Source: Rugalucina vietnamica
Taxonomy: Eukaryota > Mollusca > Bivalvia > Lucinida > Lucinidae
Length of the DNA stretch: 64,000 bases
Assembly: GCA_964017185.1 (NCBI GenBank)
Contig: OZ024875.1
Location: 62,491,043-62,555,042, forward strand
Direction of reading: 5' to 3'
The notes below the pieces were generated by a model that was given only the letters and a program-made list of their open reading frames with translations, was not told the origin of the DNA and did no database searches. Below are positions 41,790-52,300 of the stretch, piece after piece. The number at the start of each line of letters is the position of its first letter. Within the stretch, counting starts at the first letter, position 1. The position numbers and the translations under genes were made by a program.

Positions 41790-42293
41790 GTCTTTTAGTG
41801 GTTTTTGTTCTTTTCCTCTTCTGGCCTGCTTTCTTTGCCAGTTTCTGTTCATTGGGGATTTCAAAGCTATTACACCCCTTGCTTTCAGAGTTTTAGGATT
41901 TGACTTCCTCTTCGTGTCAAACAAAAAGTCCTTAAATAGTTTATCCTTTTGTTCTCTGGATTTAGAACTCCACATGGCTGTTGGGATCAGGTAGTGGCCA
42001 TATCCAGGTGCCAGATGGTAGATACCTGAACCATACATTGAGGCTCGCAGACCCATCATCTGCAATGTCACAGCCTCGTACAAAGTTTCAATTAATTATG
42101 TTGATTTCTGTGGCTTCCAGTCAATACCTTTTTTCAAGACTGCGTTAAGGGACTCACACGCATTGTTTGTCCATAGTGGCTCTCTTTGCTCCTCTCTTCT
42201 CTGTCTGTTGACATGATTCAAAAGTCTGCTTTTCAGTGCACCATCAAAATATTTCAGGAAATTTGGGTATTTATCGTTTTCTGACTTAAGCAA
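41790..42293 (-). pseudogene. MULE-like transposase, C-terminal fragment
   Basis: On the minus strand, after a possible acceptor AG at about 42294: LLKSENDKYPNFLKYFDGAL, then LWTNNACESLNAVLKKGIDW and KPQKST, an in-frame TAA, and LIETLYEAVTLQMMGLRASM, YHLAPGYGHYLIP, REQKDKLFKDFLF. The TNNACESLN..LK..DW pattern is that of the C-terminal region of MULE/SWIM-type transposase proteins of bivalves (established type, from memory, not searched). The stop codon and loss of the N-terminal catalytic part make it non-functional. It may share a gene with the PHD exon upstream. Confidence 0.5.
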
Positions 42294-43049
42294 TCTGATT
42301 GGTTGTTAAGATTACCTTTAGTTTGTTTTAATTATTTGAGGGTTAGCTTGTTATGATCAATCAAAAAATTTTAACTTTCTTTTAGTTGCTTTTTATTTTT
42401 TCCCCGTATTCAAAATTTGACGAATTTTGACATTGACTCATATACTGCAGCTAAAATAAACATCGAACTAGTGCAGATAATTTGAAGATATGTAATATTC
42501 AAGTTTAATCTACCCCACCCCTAAATTTTACTGACAACTAAAATTTTCTGAAAAGTTGCAGAAAATGGGGTGAAAAAATGAAGTTTCTTAGATTGACAAT
42601 TTTCATGGTTCATTCAGTGCATATCATCAATATGTATCCACATATAAAATATTAGGAAAGTATCTGCAACCGTTTACGAGATATTCAACAAAAGAAAAAA
42701 CGGAAGTTCCGAAATATCAAATGTTAGCAGCGAACATCCTTAAAATATATACAAACGTAAAATAATTCATACATATTTTAATGTGTCTCGCAATGTAAAT
42801 ATTAATAATTAAAATGATAAAGAATAATATATAATATACATATATTGTGTAATAAATATTTTTTTTAATTTTATTTATTTATTTTTTTTTGTATTTTTGT
42901 ATATTGTGTAATAAATAATCAAAATAAATAAAATTACATTTATAAGATCCATACATGTTTTGACCTTGCTATGATAAGCAGAGGCACTTCAGTAAATAAG
43001 CCCTAAATGAAACATAAGTGGTGATAATGAAGTAATTGGTCACACTTAC
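42294..43049. other. AT-rich interval (putative intron) with a repeat end
   Basis: Contains GTTAGCAGCGAACATCCTTA (42723-42742), the inverted form of the terminus at 63506 (AAGGATGTTCGCTGCCAA), so a repeat of that family ends here. The rest is AT-rich with T and A runs. Confidence 0.45.
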
Positions 43050-43253
43050 CTCTGATATCCTCATAATCGCTGCACTGTAATCATCTCCTGCACACTCTGA
43101 ACACAAGTATCCTGACTTGGCTGAAATGAGCACTTGCATGTCCCTAGATGACAGTTTTTCACATTTTGCATGGAACCAAAACTCACAATTAGAACACAAC
43201 ACACTATTTGAACTGCAGTTCAATTTACATTTTCCACAAGGATTTCGAACCAT
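43050..43253 (-). CDS. PHD-like zinc-finger exon (68 aa, first exon)
   Basis: ATG at 43253 (AGAATGGTT). The ligand order is C-x2-C-x10-C-x2-C-x4-H-x2-C-x19-C-x2-C (CGKC, CSNC, WFHAKC, YLCSEC), a complete C4HC3 PHD-type finger. The exon closes in phase 0 at ATCAGAG before GTAAGTGTG, a strong donor. The next recognisable coding sequence downstream is the MULE-like fragment at 42293, in agreement with a PHD-plus-transposase gene type. PHD fingers read histone tails; in elements of this sort the role is unknown. Most of the gene between is absent or eroded. Confidence 0.5.
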
Positions 43254-43947
43254 TCTGAATGTGACACTGATTTACAGAAATATACTGATAGAAATAACCA
43301 TAGGTTGTGAAAGCAAAGTTAAATACATAAATATTTATATTCTATGATGCCTTAGAAGCAGTTAAACCATTTGGAAGTGGGTGGGATTTAACTTCTGGTT
43401 TTCAAACATGAAGTCCAACCCCCTTTTCTGCCCCAAAGCAGGCAATAAAATTTGAAAACATACTTATTGCAACTTCTGCAGCATGGCATGATGTCCTCTT
43501 ATGTGTAAGTGAGGTGGAATTTTATGACCACTCCTGGAGCTGTTACACCACTAATATCAATAAAGTAAACTTCAGGTTGCAGTTAAAGTCAATAAAAAAT
43601 ACCTGGTAACTATACAACCTGTGTCTGGACAATTCCAGCAGAGACACCATGCATAAACCATAAAATTGATAAGAAAACAAAGAAACAAACAAACACTTCT
43701 TTGTTTATATTGAGTAACCACTCATTGCAGTAGGTCACTGAAAATACTGTATTTATATTTTATTGAGCTTGTTGAGTTGGATTTCATGAAAAAAAAATCA
43801 ACCCATCCATCATTTGTCTTTCAATCATTCATACATTATGATCTAGACTTAAATCCAAACCATAAAAACTACAAACCCCTGGCTCTGGAGTTGCGATATT
43901 TTTTTATTTTTATTTATTTATTTTTTATTTTTTCTATTGGCTCTCTT
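43254..43947. other. Spacer
   Basis: No gene recognised. A T/A-rich low-complexity run occupies 43898-43942. Confidence 0.4.
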
Positions 43948-44345
43948 AAGTCCAATTCCCATGCATCAAATTTACATGCATGTAAATTAACTCTGGTGTG
44001 TAAATTTTACTTGGGACAAGCAAGCGCATGCTAACACAAATACACACTGGAGTAAATTTACCCATGAGTAAAAAGTCTGACCAGATGCAATTTTCAACTT
44101 GTAGAGGATGAATTTTCACATATTTTGTGCTTTACTGATTATATGACAGGTGCTGAAACTGTTGACATTGTTTATTACCATTCAACACATTTTAATCATA
44201 TGGAGTATAGTCAGCCACACTATTTCTTCATCAGTCTTGGTGAGGATCTTTATGGCATTTTTAAGAGTATTGAAATTCCTCGTGAAAGGATGATTATTGT
44301 GAACTGTATAACTGGTAAGATTATAAGCCCGACCATTAAATGACC
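43948..44345 (+). mobile_element. Transposon family F, copy 3 (partial)
   Basis: Left end CTTAAGTCCAATTCCCATGC and the left half of the interior (GACCAGATGCAATTTTCAAC, GATTATATGACAGGTGCTGA) match 13098-13600, ending at ACCATTAAATGACCAG. The right part is missing. More diverged than copies 1 and 2. Confidence 0.65.
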
Positions 44346-44501
44346 AGACCTAATTTTGATACATTTTTTTTAATTCAGTTTAATGTCCCTTTCAAGATTA
44401 TTTCAGCTCATATGAGAAGGGCCAATCAGTAGGTGGGGCGAAAATGGGAGAACCCCGAGAAAACCACCTGACACACCCACAAGTAGAACTTGGCTTGTCT
44501 C
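44346..44501 (-). repeat. SINE tail, inverted
   Basis: TTCAAGATTATTTCAGCTCA and GGGGCGAAAATGGGAGAACC are the reverse complement of the 14450-14520 tail, followed by CTTGTCTCACATCTA corresponding to the SINE body (ATGTGAGACAA). Confidence 0.65.
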
Positions 44502-45075
44502 ACATCTACTTTCTAAAACAGAAACTTGAAATCTCAAGTCATATTTTGTACTGACAATTTATAGGAATTGGCCTGAATCTGAGACAAAAGTTTTGTTATG
44601 TTGTGGCTCATATTTCAAACTACATGTATATAAAGTTTGAATTATATCTCATCATTTTTTGTTTCTTCTGAAAAATCAGAGATAGATATTGCAATATATA
44701 ATTAGTATTTTTCTTCGTCTTCCACAGCTATTTCACAGACATACTTCAGTGCTCTCATCATAAACATTTTTCTCTATCACTTGATTTAAATTTCTTTTGA
44801 ACTTTTTATGCTGCAAATGATAAATTTGGGCTTTAAGTTGGTTTGTGGAGAGGTTTGTGGTGGTTTGTGGTGTGGTTTGTGGTGGTTTGTGGTAGTTTGT
44901 GGTGGTTTGTGGTAGTTTGTGGTGGTTTGTGGTGTTTAGTGCCACCCTCAAAATCTGTAATTTATCCTGCTAATAAATGTTAAAATGCCAACAATTGTTG
45001 GCATTTTAACATTTATGAGCAGGATAAATTTTAGTCTCAGCTGAGCTGAGCATGAAAAAGTTTTATAACCTCGGG
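44502..45075 (-). mobile_element. Composite MITE B with minisatellite, copy 2 (inverted)
   Basis: Reverse complement of 38786-39374 with only small differences (TGCTGCAAATG versus TATACTGCAAATG; a short deletion in TGATGACTGATGAG). It retains the complete family B end, including the hairpin GTTAAAATGCCAACAATTGT / mirror at 44985-45015. Confidence 0.8.
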
Positions 45076-45080
45076 GCTAA

Positions 45081-45317
45081 GAAGATCATTCTTTGGGGTT
45101 TCCGAATAAGTCTGACACAAACAGGCCTTTACAGTCTAACATAGAAGAAGACTAGAAGCTTGGAATTTCGGATTCAAGAAGAGGGATTTTACTATCTGTG
45201 CAGCGAAAACAAAGGTTCTGATCAGCTGTGCAATTACAGCTGTGCACAGCTGATGATGCTGATCTGTGCCTTTGTTTTAGCATGGGCAAAAATCTGGTTT
45301 TCTCATGACATGGCTCA
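45081..45317 (-). mobile_element. MITE family A, copy 3
   Basis: Contains GTCTGACACAAACAGGCCTT, GCAGCGAAAACAAAGGTTCT and the end TTCTCATGACATGGCTCA. The left terminus is lost against the neighbouring composite element. Confidence 0.75.
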
Positions 45318-45952
45318 AAGGCAGAAAGCATTCATAAAGGTTTTTGTTTTATTTCAATACAAAACATGATTGTAATTAATACATGTAAATCGATTCCTAC
45401 ATGTATGTAAAGTAGTTACTGTTCCATACAAATAAGTCATGACCAGGTTTAGATACCGGTAAGGTGTGTATTCCATGGCCTGTATCTCCAATAATGGTTT
45501 GTTTACGGTTATGAAATTATGAATAGAGATCACAGATATTGTCCATGAAGAGAAAACAAAAACTTCAACAATTTGGGCCTAAACACAAATCTAAAAACAT
45601 GTGCTTCCATGCAGCATATGTAACCAAAAAATGTAACAAATGTTGTGGAATGATCAATCATCTGAAAGACTCTCTTCATTTGAACACACACATTTAGTAG
45701 GTATTTTGGAAAAAATGAATAAATTTTGATCTTCATGAATACACACCTTATCTATAAACACATTATAAATGAATGAAAACATTTTGCTAAAATCAGATCA
45801 CGAAGCACTTTTGTCTGTATATTGTACAATGTATATCAATAATGTAAATTTTTTAAAAGTAAAAGATAAAAATAAAATGGTATGAAAGTTTATGGAAAGC
45901 GAGTAAAAGAAGCCTTGATGTTCAACTTCAAGAAACAAATATATACTCATCA
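45318..45952. other. Spacer
   Basis: AT-rich; no gene or repeat recognised. Confidence 0.4.
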
Positions 45953-46225
45953 GGTAAACATGACATGTCCGTGCAATATATACCGCCTTAAACCCCACTT
46001 TTATATAGAAAAACTGGGGTTTGCAGGGGTATACCTAATTTTCTTATTTTTGATCCAAAACATACATTGTGGGTACTTGTTGGGTACTCCGTGAGGGGGT
46101 ACTAACGTGTACCCACAATGTATGTTTTGAGCTAAAATATTGAAAATATCAAAATTTTTCCAATGACATATCAATTTTTGCTTTTGAAAAAAATCTCTGT
46201 ATATTGCATGGGCAAGTTTTCGTTA
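45953..46225 (+). mobile_element. MITE family C, copy 3
   Basis: ACATGTCCGTGCAATATATA, then ACCCCACTTTTATATAGAAA, a central pair CATTGTGGGTACTTGTTGGG / CGTGTACCCACAATG, and the end TATTGCATGGGCAAGTTTTC. Confidence 0.8.
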
Positions 46226-46311
46226 TGTATCACTGTAATTTTCTATTCAATAAAACTGATGAAAACTACCCATCTGTTTCTGATTGAACTTCATTTTGGT
46301 TTGAACAATAT

Positions 46312-46538
46312 GGGCCGCATCATGAAAAGACTGGACTTTTGCCTATACGAAAACAAAGCCGCAGATCAGTATCTACACAGCTGATCAGCGGCTTTGTTTT
46401 TGCTACACAGATAGTACAATTTCTCCTCTACTCAAAGCCAAAATTTCAAGATTCTAGCTTTCTTCTGTGACTGTACAGGCCGGTTTGTGTCGGACCTGGT
46501 CGGAAACCCTGAAGACCGGTTTTCTCGTGTCATGGCTC
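46312..46538 (+). mobile_element. MITE family A, copy 4
   Basis: GGGCCGCATCATGAAAAGAC to TCTCGTGTCATGGCTC with the internal hairpin ACGAAAACAAAGCCGCAGAT / CAGCGGCTTTGTTTTTGC. It is flanked by a repeated AAAACTGATGAAAACTACCC (46252 and 46542), so a short host segment was duplicated around it. Confidence 0.8.
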
Positions 46539-46887
46539 AAATAAAACTGATGAAAACTACCCATCAGTTTCTGATTGAACTTCATTTGGAATATGAACAA
46601 TATGATTATGTGAAATGTTCAAAACTGCCATCAGTTTACTTCCAGTTTAAGACATTTAAAAAAAAACAGAGAATGGTATGATGTAGGTAGTTTATCTAGC
46701 TTCTTTCACCTCCAGCCAATCTGCTGAAAACATAGCCTGTGGTTTGGAATCACTTTTGAGGTTAGTGCAACACGTGTTTTTAGGTTGAATGCTAGATTTT
46801 CAACACAAACTACATAACTTCATTTCCTAACTTTTGCAGTGGATCCATTTTATTCCGAAGATGAAAGTGCTGGATTGGTGGCCGTAA

Positions 46888-47043
46888 AATAGCCCAAATT
46901 AATTGAAAGTTTTAGTTTAGACCATCAAAGCCAACAATTTATCCTGCTAATAAATCATGACAGTTTAACATTTATGAGCAGGCTAAATTTTAGTCTCGGC
47001 TCAGCTGAGCTGAGCGTGAAAACAGTTTTATAACCTCAGGACC
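46888..47043 (+). mobile_element. MITE family B, copy 3 (partial)
   Basis: AGACCATCAAAGCCAACAAT, TTTATGAGCAGGCTAAATTT, GCTCAGCTGAGCTGAGCGTG and the end GTTTTATAACCTCAGGACC match the right half of copy 5. Confidence 0.7.
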
Positions 47044-47126
47044 TGAAACTAGAAGGACAGGAGACACAGCTCATAGTGTCAGTGAGCAAATGACTAGATG
47101 TGACAAAGAGCACTTGAGTTACTTAT

Positions 47127-47346
47127 GAGCCACGGCATGAGAAAACCGTTCTTCTGGGTTTGGGACCAGGTCTGACAAACCGGCCTGTACATCTTCAGGC
47201 TAAAAGCTAGAAGTTTTGGAATTAAGAAGAGGAATTGTTACTATCCGTGTAGCGAAAACAAAGGTGCTGACCAGCTGTTACTGCGAAGCTGATCTGCGCC
47301 TTTGTTTTCCCAAAGGCAAAAATCCGGTATTCTAATGGCGCGGCTC
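47127..47346 (-). mobile_element. MITE family A, copy 5
   Basis: GAGCCACGGCATGAGAAAAC to TCTAATGGCGCGGCTC; internal hairpin GCGAAAACAAAGGTGCTGAC / GATCTGCGCCTTTGTTTTC. Confidence 0.8.
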
Positions 47347-47475
47347 TTAACTATTCCATGTAGACTGATCAAAATACATAAAATCACAATATTTAAAAAC
47401 GTAACTGTGAACATCTTTAAAATGAAAACAATTTTAGGCCTTTGAGGGGTGCAGTTGCCATATGGGAGAACGTCA

Positions 47476-47705
47476 GGGGCCAGTTGTTCAAATGTTTGCT
47501 TAACGTCATCGTTAAGACCTCAACTGGTTTATAATAAGTAAATGCTGACTACATAAGCAAATACATGTACACTGTTATTTTTTGTTGATAAAATGTGAGA
47601 ATCCTTTGCATTTCATCAACAAAAAATAACAGCGTATAATGCAAAGGATTCTAACATTTTATCAACAAAAAAAAACAGTGTATTTGTAATATTCGTGTTT
47701 GAAAT
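47476..47705 (+). mobile_element. MITE family D, copy 2
   Basis: GGGGCCAGTTGTTCAAATGT, then an inner palindrome with TGTTATTTTTTGTTGATAAA / ATTTCATCAACAAAAAATAA and a duplicated AATGCAAAGGATTCT. The right terminus is eroded. Confidence 0.65.
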
Positions 47706-47868
47706 TTTAGTATTGACATGATGTATCCCTCAGCAAGACACATTTAACACAACATTGAACTGATAAATGCCCAGGGAGTGGTTGCTCTGTTGTTATGACA
47801 ACTGAAACATTGTTGACTTGGACATTAATGTAAAATAGAAACACAATACAAAATTGGGCTTTACATCA

Positions 47869-48156
47869 GGAAAACATGTCCGTGCAATATGTACCCCCTT
47901 AAACCCCACTTTTATATAGCAAAACTGGGGAATGCAGGGGTATACCTATTTTTCTTATTTTTGCTCCAAAACATAGATTGTGGATACTCGTTAGAACCGC
48001 ACTCGTTAGAACCTCCTCGGCGAGGCGGTTCTAACGTGTACCAACAATCTATGTTTTGAGCAAAAATAAGAAAAATATCAAAAATTTTCTGATGAAATTT
48101 TCAATTTTTGCTACCAAAAAAATTCTCCATATTACATGGGCAAGTTTTCGTAATGA
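47869..48156 (+). mobile_element. MITE family C, copy 4
   Basis: GGAAAACATGTCCGTGCAAT, ACCCCACTTTTATATAGCAA, a partly duplicated central palindrome (GTTAGAACC(G)C..CTCGGCGAGGCGGTTCTAAC), and ATTACATGGGCAAGTTTTCG. The best-preserved C copy in the window. Confidence 0.8.
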
Positions 48157-48244
48157 AAAGCACACAGTCACAGAGAATGGAAAACAATGTATACCCTGTT
48201 CAGACATACTGCATCACTTGGAGGGTCAATATTATTTGCTTTTT

Positions 48245-48397
48245 GGAAACCTTTGTGGTGTAGTGGTAAAGCTACTCGCCTATAAACCAGAGGTTGTGAG
48301 TTCGATCTCGGGCTTCTCAGTCCTTTGGACGAGACTTTAAACCGAGGTCCTATCTCCATATGACCTTAGCTTTTGAGTGACACGTAAACTACTAAAC
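48245..48397 (+). mobile_element. tRNA-derived SINE
   Basis: Box A-like TGGTGTAGTGGTAAAGC and box B-like GAGTTCGATCTCG at tRNA spacing, followed by a non-tRNA body (GACGAGACTTTAAACCGAGG) and the tail GAGTGACACGTAAACTACTA. It is a SINE, not a tRNA gene, because the acceptor stem does not pair and a SINE body follows. Confidence 0.7.
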
Positions 48398-48522
48398 AAT
48401 GCAATGCAAAGGATTCTCACATTTTATCAACAAAAAATAACTATTTGTAATATTCATGTATGAAATTTTGACGAATCGTTGACTAATGATGTCTCTGATG
48501 TCGTTAATTTTGAACAACTGGG
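48398..48522 (-). mobile_element. MITE family D, copy 3 (partial)
   Basis: AATGCAAAGGATTCTCACAT, ATTTTGACGAATCGTTGACT and the terminus GTTAATTTTGAACAACTGGG, the inverse of the D1 start. Confidence 0.6.
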
Positions 48523-49228
48523 TCGAGATCTTTAGACACTTTGTCTACTTAAATGGATTATAGAATGGAAAGCTCAGATAGTGTCTGAGCCTTCAATAAT
48601 CACAAGGAAAATACTAGAAGCAATAGAGCAGGTACGGTGCACATCGGGTAATCACAAGCTTGCTATGATCATTTCCCCAGGAATAAAAATTCTGTATTCA
48701 TTTAAGTCCAATCCGATAAGACCCTAACATCATTTATTTTCATGGAGATTTGACAAAAATTCTCTTTTCATTATCAGATATGCATCTTATCTCAGTGATT
48801 TTTTTCGCTATGAAACCGACTCCGGTTTTAGGAGTCGTTCCCAATGGCAAAAAGTATCTTTTTTTCCCAAATGCATGGTTCAAAATTCCCAATCTGAGAA
48901 AGTTTCCCAATCAAGCTGGCAACTGCAACCATAATTCATACATGTACTGTTAAAAGCACCAATTAGTCAATTAATGATATTTGTTACAAGGAATTAAGCT
49001 AACTTCCATGCGTCCCAGTCATATGCTGTTTACTTAAAATTAGGAAACAAATCACTGTAACAATTATCATCATATTTCTACCAATTTTCTGGTGTTAAGA
49101 TAAATGTCGCTGATTTTCCCAATTGATGGTAAAATTAGGCTATTTGTCCCAATTGAACCGGTACTGGTACCGTTCCCAAAATGCTGAAAAAAATCACTGT
49201 ATCTATTCTTCTGCTTTATTCTGTAAGT
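48523..49228. other. 3' flank of G6PD
   Basis: Probable 3' untranslated region of the distal G6PD terminal exon (minus strand) and spacer. A tandem phrase around TTCCCAA(A/T) recurs at 48838-48910. No separate gene recognised. Confidence 0.4.
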
Positions 49229-49331
49229 TCATATTTTGCTATGTTGGTCTCTAGGTGCTCTCCATCTGTATGTACCGGTATAGGCAAAATTGTTCTTCAC
49301 ACAGAATTCATCACTTGCTTTTGGACCTCGA
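49229..49331 (-). CDS. G6PD: G6PD distal terminal exon
   Basis: After GATCTGTTTCAG the exon reads (AG)T-CGA-GGT and codes [34 protein letters not shown] and stop TGA. It keeps the residues equal to human Arg487, Tyr503, Tyr507 and Trp509 of the structural NADP+ site. It continues correctly from the phase-2 exon ending at 57529, across an 8.2-kb intron. Its tail is longer and more charged than the proximal version. Confidence 0.85.
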
Positions 49332-52300
49332 CTGAAACAGATCATATATACAACTGTATCATGCTTATCATCTATAGAAGAAGTCTTGTGGAAGTCGAAA
49401 ATGCCCAGATTTAAAGTAGACAGTGAGCTAGTGTGGCTGTCAATCAATTTTTTAATATTTAACACTTAATTTTTGAAAGTATTTTGGTAGCACATTGTTA
49501 TAAAAATACTTTTTAGCTGAAATCTGTATCATGAGAAGTTTTGGAATTATACTTTTTGTATAAAAAGAGAAATTACTATTGTTATTGAATGTTCTTTTTC
49601 AATAATATTGAAAATATTATAACAAGTCACTGATTTAGTTAAAATGAAACTGTATACATGTATAATTCCAACTTAACTAATTTCCTACATTCTGATTGGC
49701 TGTTTGGTAGACTTTATACTTCGATAAAAGCAATGCATAAGAATACTCAGTTTTCACCTTTAAAATGGCGCGACGTTACGGGATAACGTGACGTTTCTTC
49801 GAAGAAACGTTGACGTCACCAAATCTATACTTCATACAAACAATGGATGAACGCGTTTTGAGGACGTCGAAACAAATATTTGGAATTTTTATTAACATGG
49901 GCGCTTTTTCTTTAAACAGAACACTGTACGGTAAGTGTTTTAATCTTCTTGTTGTGTGTTGAAATTTGACGTTTGTATTTTTAGTATTCGGAGCCCCCGT
50001 TCAAAATCGACATGCCTTTCTATCTGTCCAGACGGCGATATTTTCTCCCAAAATCACAATTTTGAATGAAGGGTTGATGTTTTAAAGCTCCAGCTTTGGC
50101 AGCCTGGCTATATCAAGCCGGTTATAGCCTCTATTTTTTGCGAGAAGTGAGTTTCATGCTTTGAAAACTTTCAAGATGGCTGCCTCATGAAGATCCGTTT
50201 TGCTCTATTTTCCTTCCGCTGGCCATAAAAATTTAAATCAGTGTAGACAAATGCAGTTTAATGAGACAAAGTTGGAATTATAAGGAATGAATTATTATTT
50301 TTGTTGATTTTATCGATGTGTAAACTCAGGCGAATCACTCACAAACTTTTCATAAAGCCCTTCGGGCTTTATTTAGTTTGTGAGTGATTCGCCTGAGTTT
50401 ACACATTGATAAAATCAACAAAAATAAAATTCATTCCTATAATACAAACTTGATTGAAATAATGTCCAAACTCTTAAAATGCACTCTTTTCAACTTAAAT
50501 AATGCAAACAAATATTTTTACTTCTTCAGTCATAAATTGATTATATAACAGCTGTAATGGTTAGTTGGTTACATGGCTACTTGAGTGATCAAAAATGGCG
50601 GTAAATTTTGCTGAAGTGACTGTCTTGTCGTCTTTTTATCGGACAGCAGAATTTAGTGACTAAAACGCTAAAATGCATTATGAAGATGATCCAATCAAAA
50701 AATGAAACTGCTCAAGTTTTCTCATCACTCAATATCAATTGAGGTTACCGACCAGGTCCCACACAAACCAGCCTGTACAATCACAGAAACAGGGTAGAAG
50801 CTTGAGATTTTGGATTTAAGAAGAAGAGGGATTGTACTATCTGTGTTGCGAAAACAAAGGCGATGATCAGCTTTGGGTTTACCGCAAAGCTGGTGTGCGC
50901 CTTTGTTTTAGCATATGCAGATTGCTGGTCTTCTCAATCGTATTCAAACACTAAAGGGCACACCTGGCAGCTGACTCAGGTTTTGCGCTTTTGTTTGTAG
51001 CTGTTATAATAATAGCCGTTTAAACATATTCAGATGAGGAAAAATGTAATGGTTGAGGTCTTAACCTTTAAACAATACCACAAATTTACTGTTGACTGTC
51101 AAGTATTATTACATTGCAATTGATTGCAAATTCAGAACTGCATGGCAGATAATGATATCACTTAATTTTCAGGAATTTAAAAGAAAAAACAACACAAAAT
51201 ATTGAAAAAATACATTCCGTTTAATGCTGTAAAATCTATAGAACACAGAATCATTCATTTATAATTTGAGCTGCCTCATGAGAAAACCAGTCCTCAGGGT
51301 TTCCGACCAGCTCTGACACAAACCGTCCTGTGCAGCTACAGAAAAGGGCTAGAAGCTTCAAATTTCGGATCTGAGAAGAAGAAGAATTGTACTATCCGAG
51401 TAGCGAAAACAAAGGTGCTGATCAACTGTGCAGTCACTGCACCGCTGATCTGCACCTTTGTTTTCGCATAGGCAAAAATCCGGTTTTCTCATGACATGGC
51501 TCATATATTTATGATTTATATTTGCTATAAATACTATTTCAGCCAACAAAAATTGGCGCATATCAAATGCAGTAGAAAAGTAACAAGGGACATAACTGTG
51601 TAAAACTGGTAATAACAATTGTTCTTTGGTTGATTTTATGTTTAACATCGCACTGAATGGCCAGAGCCAAATGGAGATAGAACCTACCACTACTGGCTCC
51701 GGGGTTTTAAAACATTATTTCATGCTCAGCTGAGACAAAAATTTATCCTGTTCATAAATTCAACAATTGTTGGCATTTTAACATTTATTAGCAGGATATA
51801 TTGCAGGCTTTGGAGTTATAAACCTTCAACTTCAATATGTTTGGGCTATTTCAGAATTTATGAGCAGTTTAAATTTCATGCTGAGCTGAGTTGAGCATGA
51901 TAAAAGTTTTATAACCTCAGGACCTCGTTTACAAGGCAATGGCTTAACCACTACGCCTCAGAGGCTTCTTGTCTTTGTTCTTTGGTTGTGTGCAAAACTG
52001 CACATTAATAGTGTATGGCAAAGTTTCCTGGGTTTGAATTAGTGCTTTATGTCTAAGGTCATGATATCCTAGTCAGACTACTCCAACAGGATGGTTACCA
52101 GTACTTTGTGCACACTTCTTTCACCACTAATCAACAAAGGCTCTTTTTGAAATGTGCCTAATGTGAGCACTGATGGTGGGCATTAGCTACAAATCAGACA
52201 TACTGCCAATTGAACTAGCATGTCAGACACACTACCAATCAAACTATCATGTTCAATGGGCAATGTTTGCTTTTTGTGCATGCATGCTGAAAGTTTGCAA

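Noticed and set aside
41514..42083. Whole 189-codon frame as one protein
   Set aside because: Only the part above about 41790 looks like transposase; the rest runs through SINE-like repeat G.
48249..48320. tRNA gene
   Set aside because: Acceptor stem does not pair and a SINE tail is attached.
49181..49414. 77-codon plus-strand frame
   Set aside because: It is the opposite-strand shadow of the G6PD distal terminal exon.
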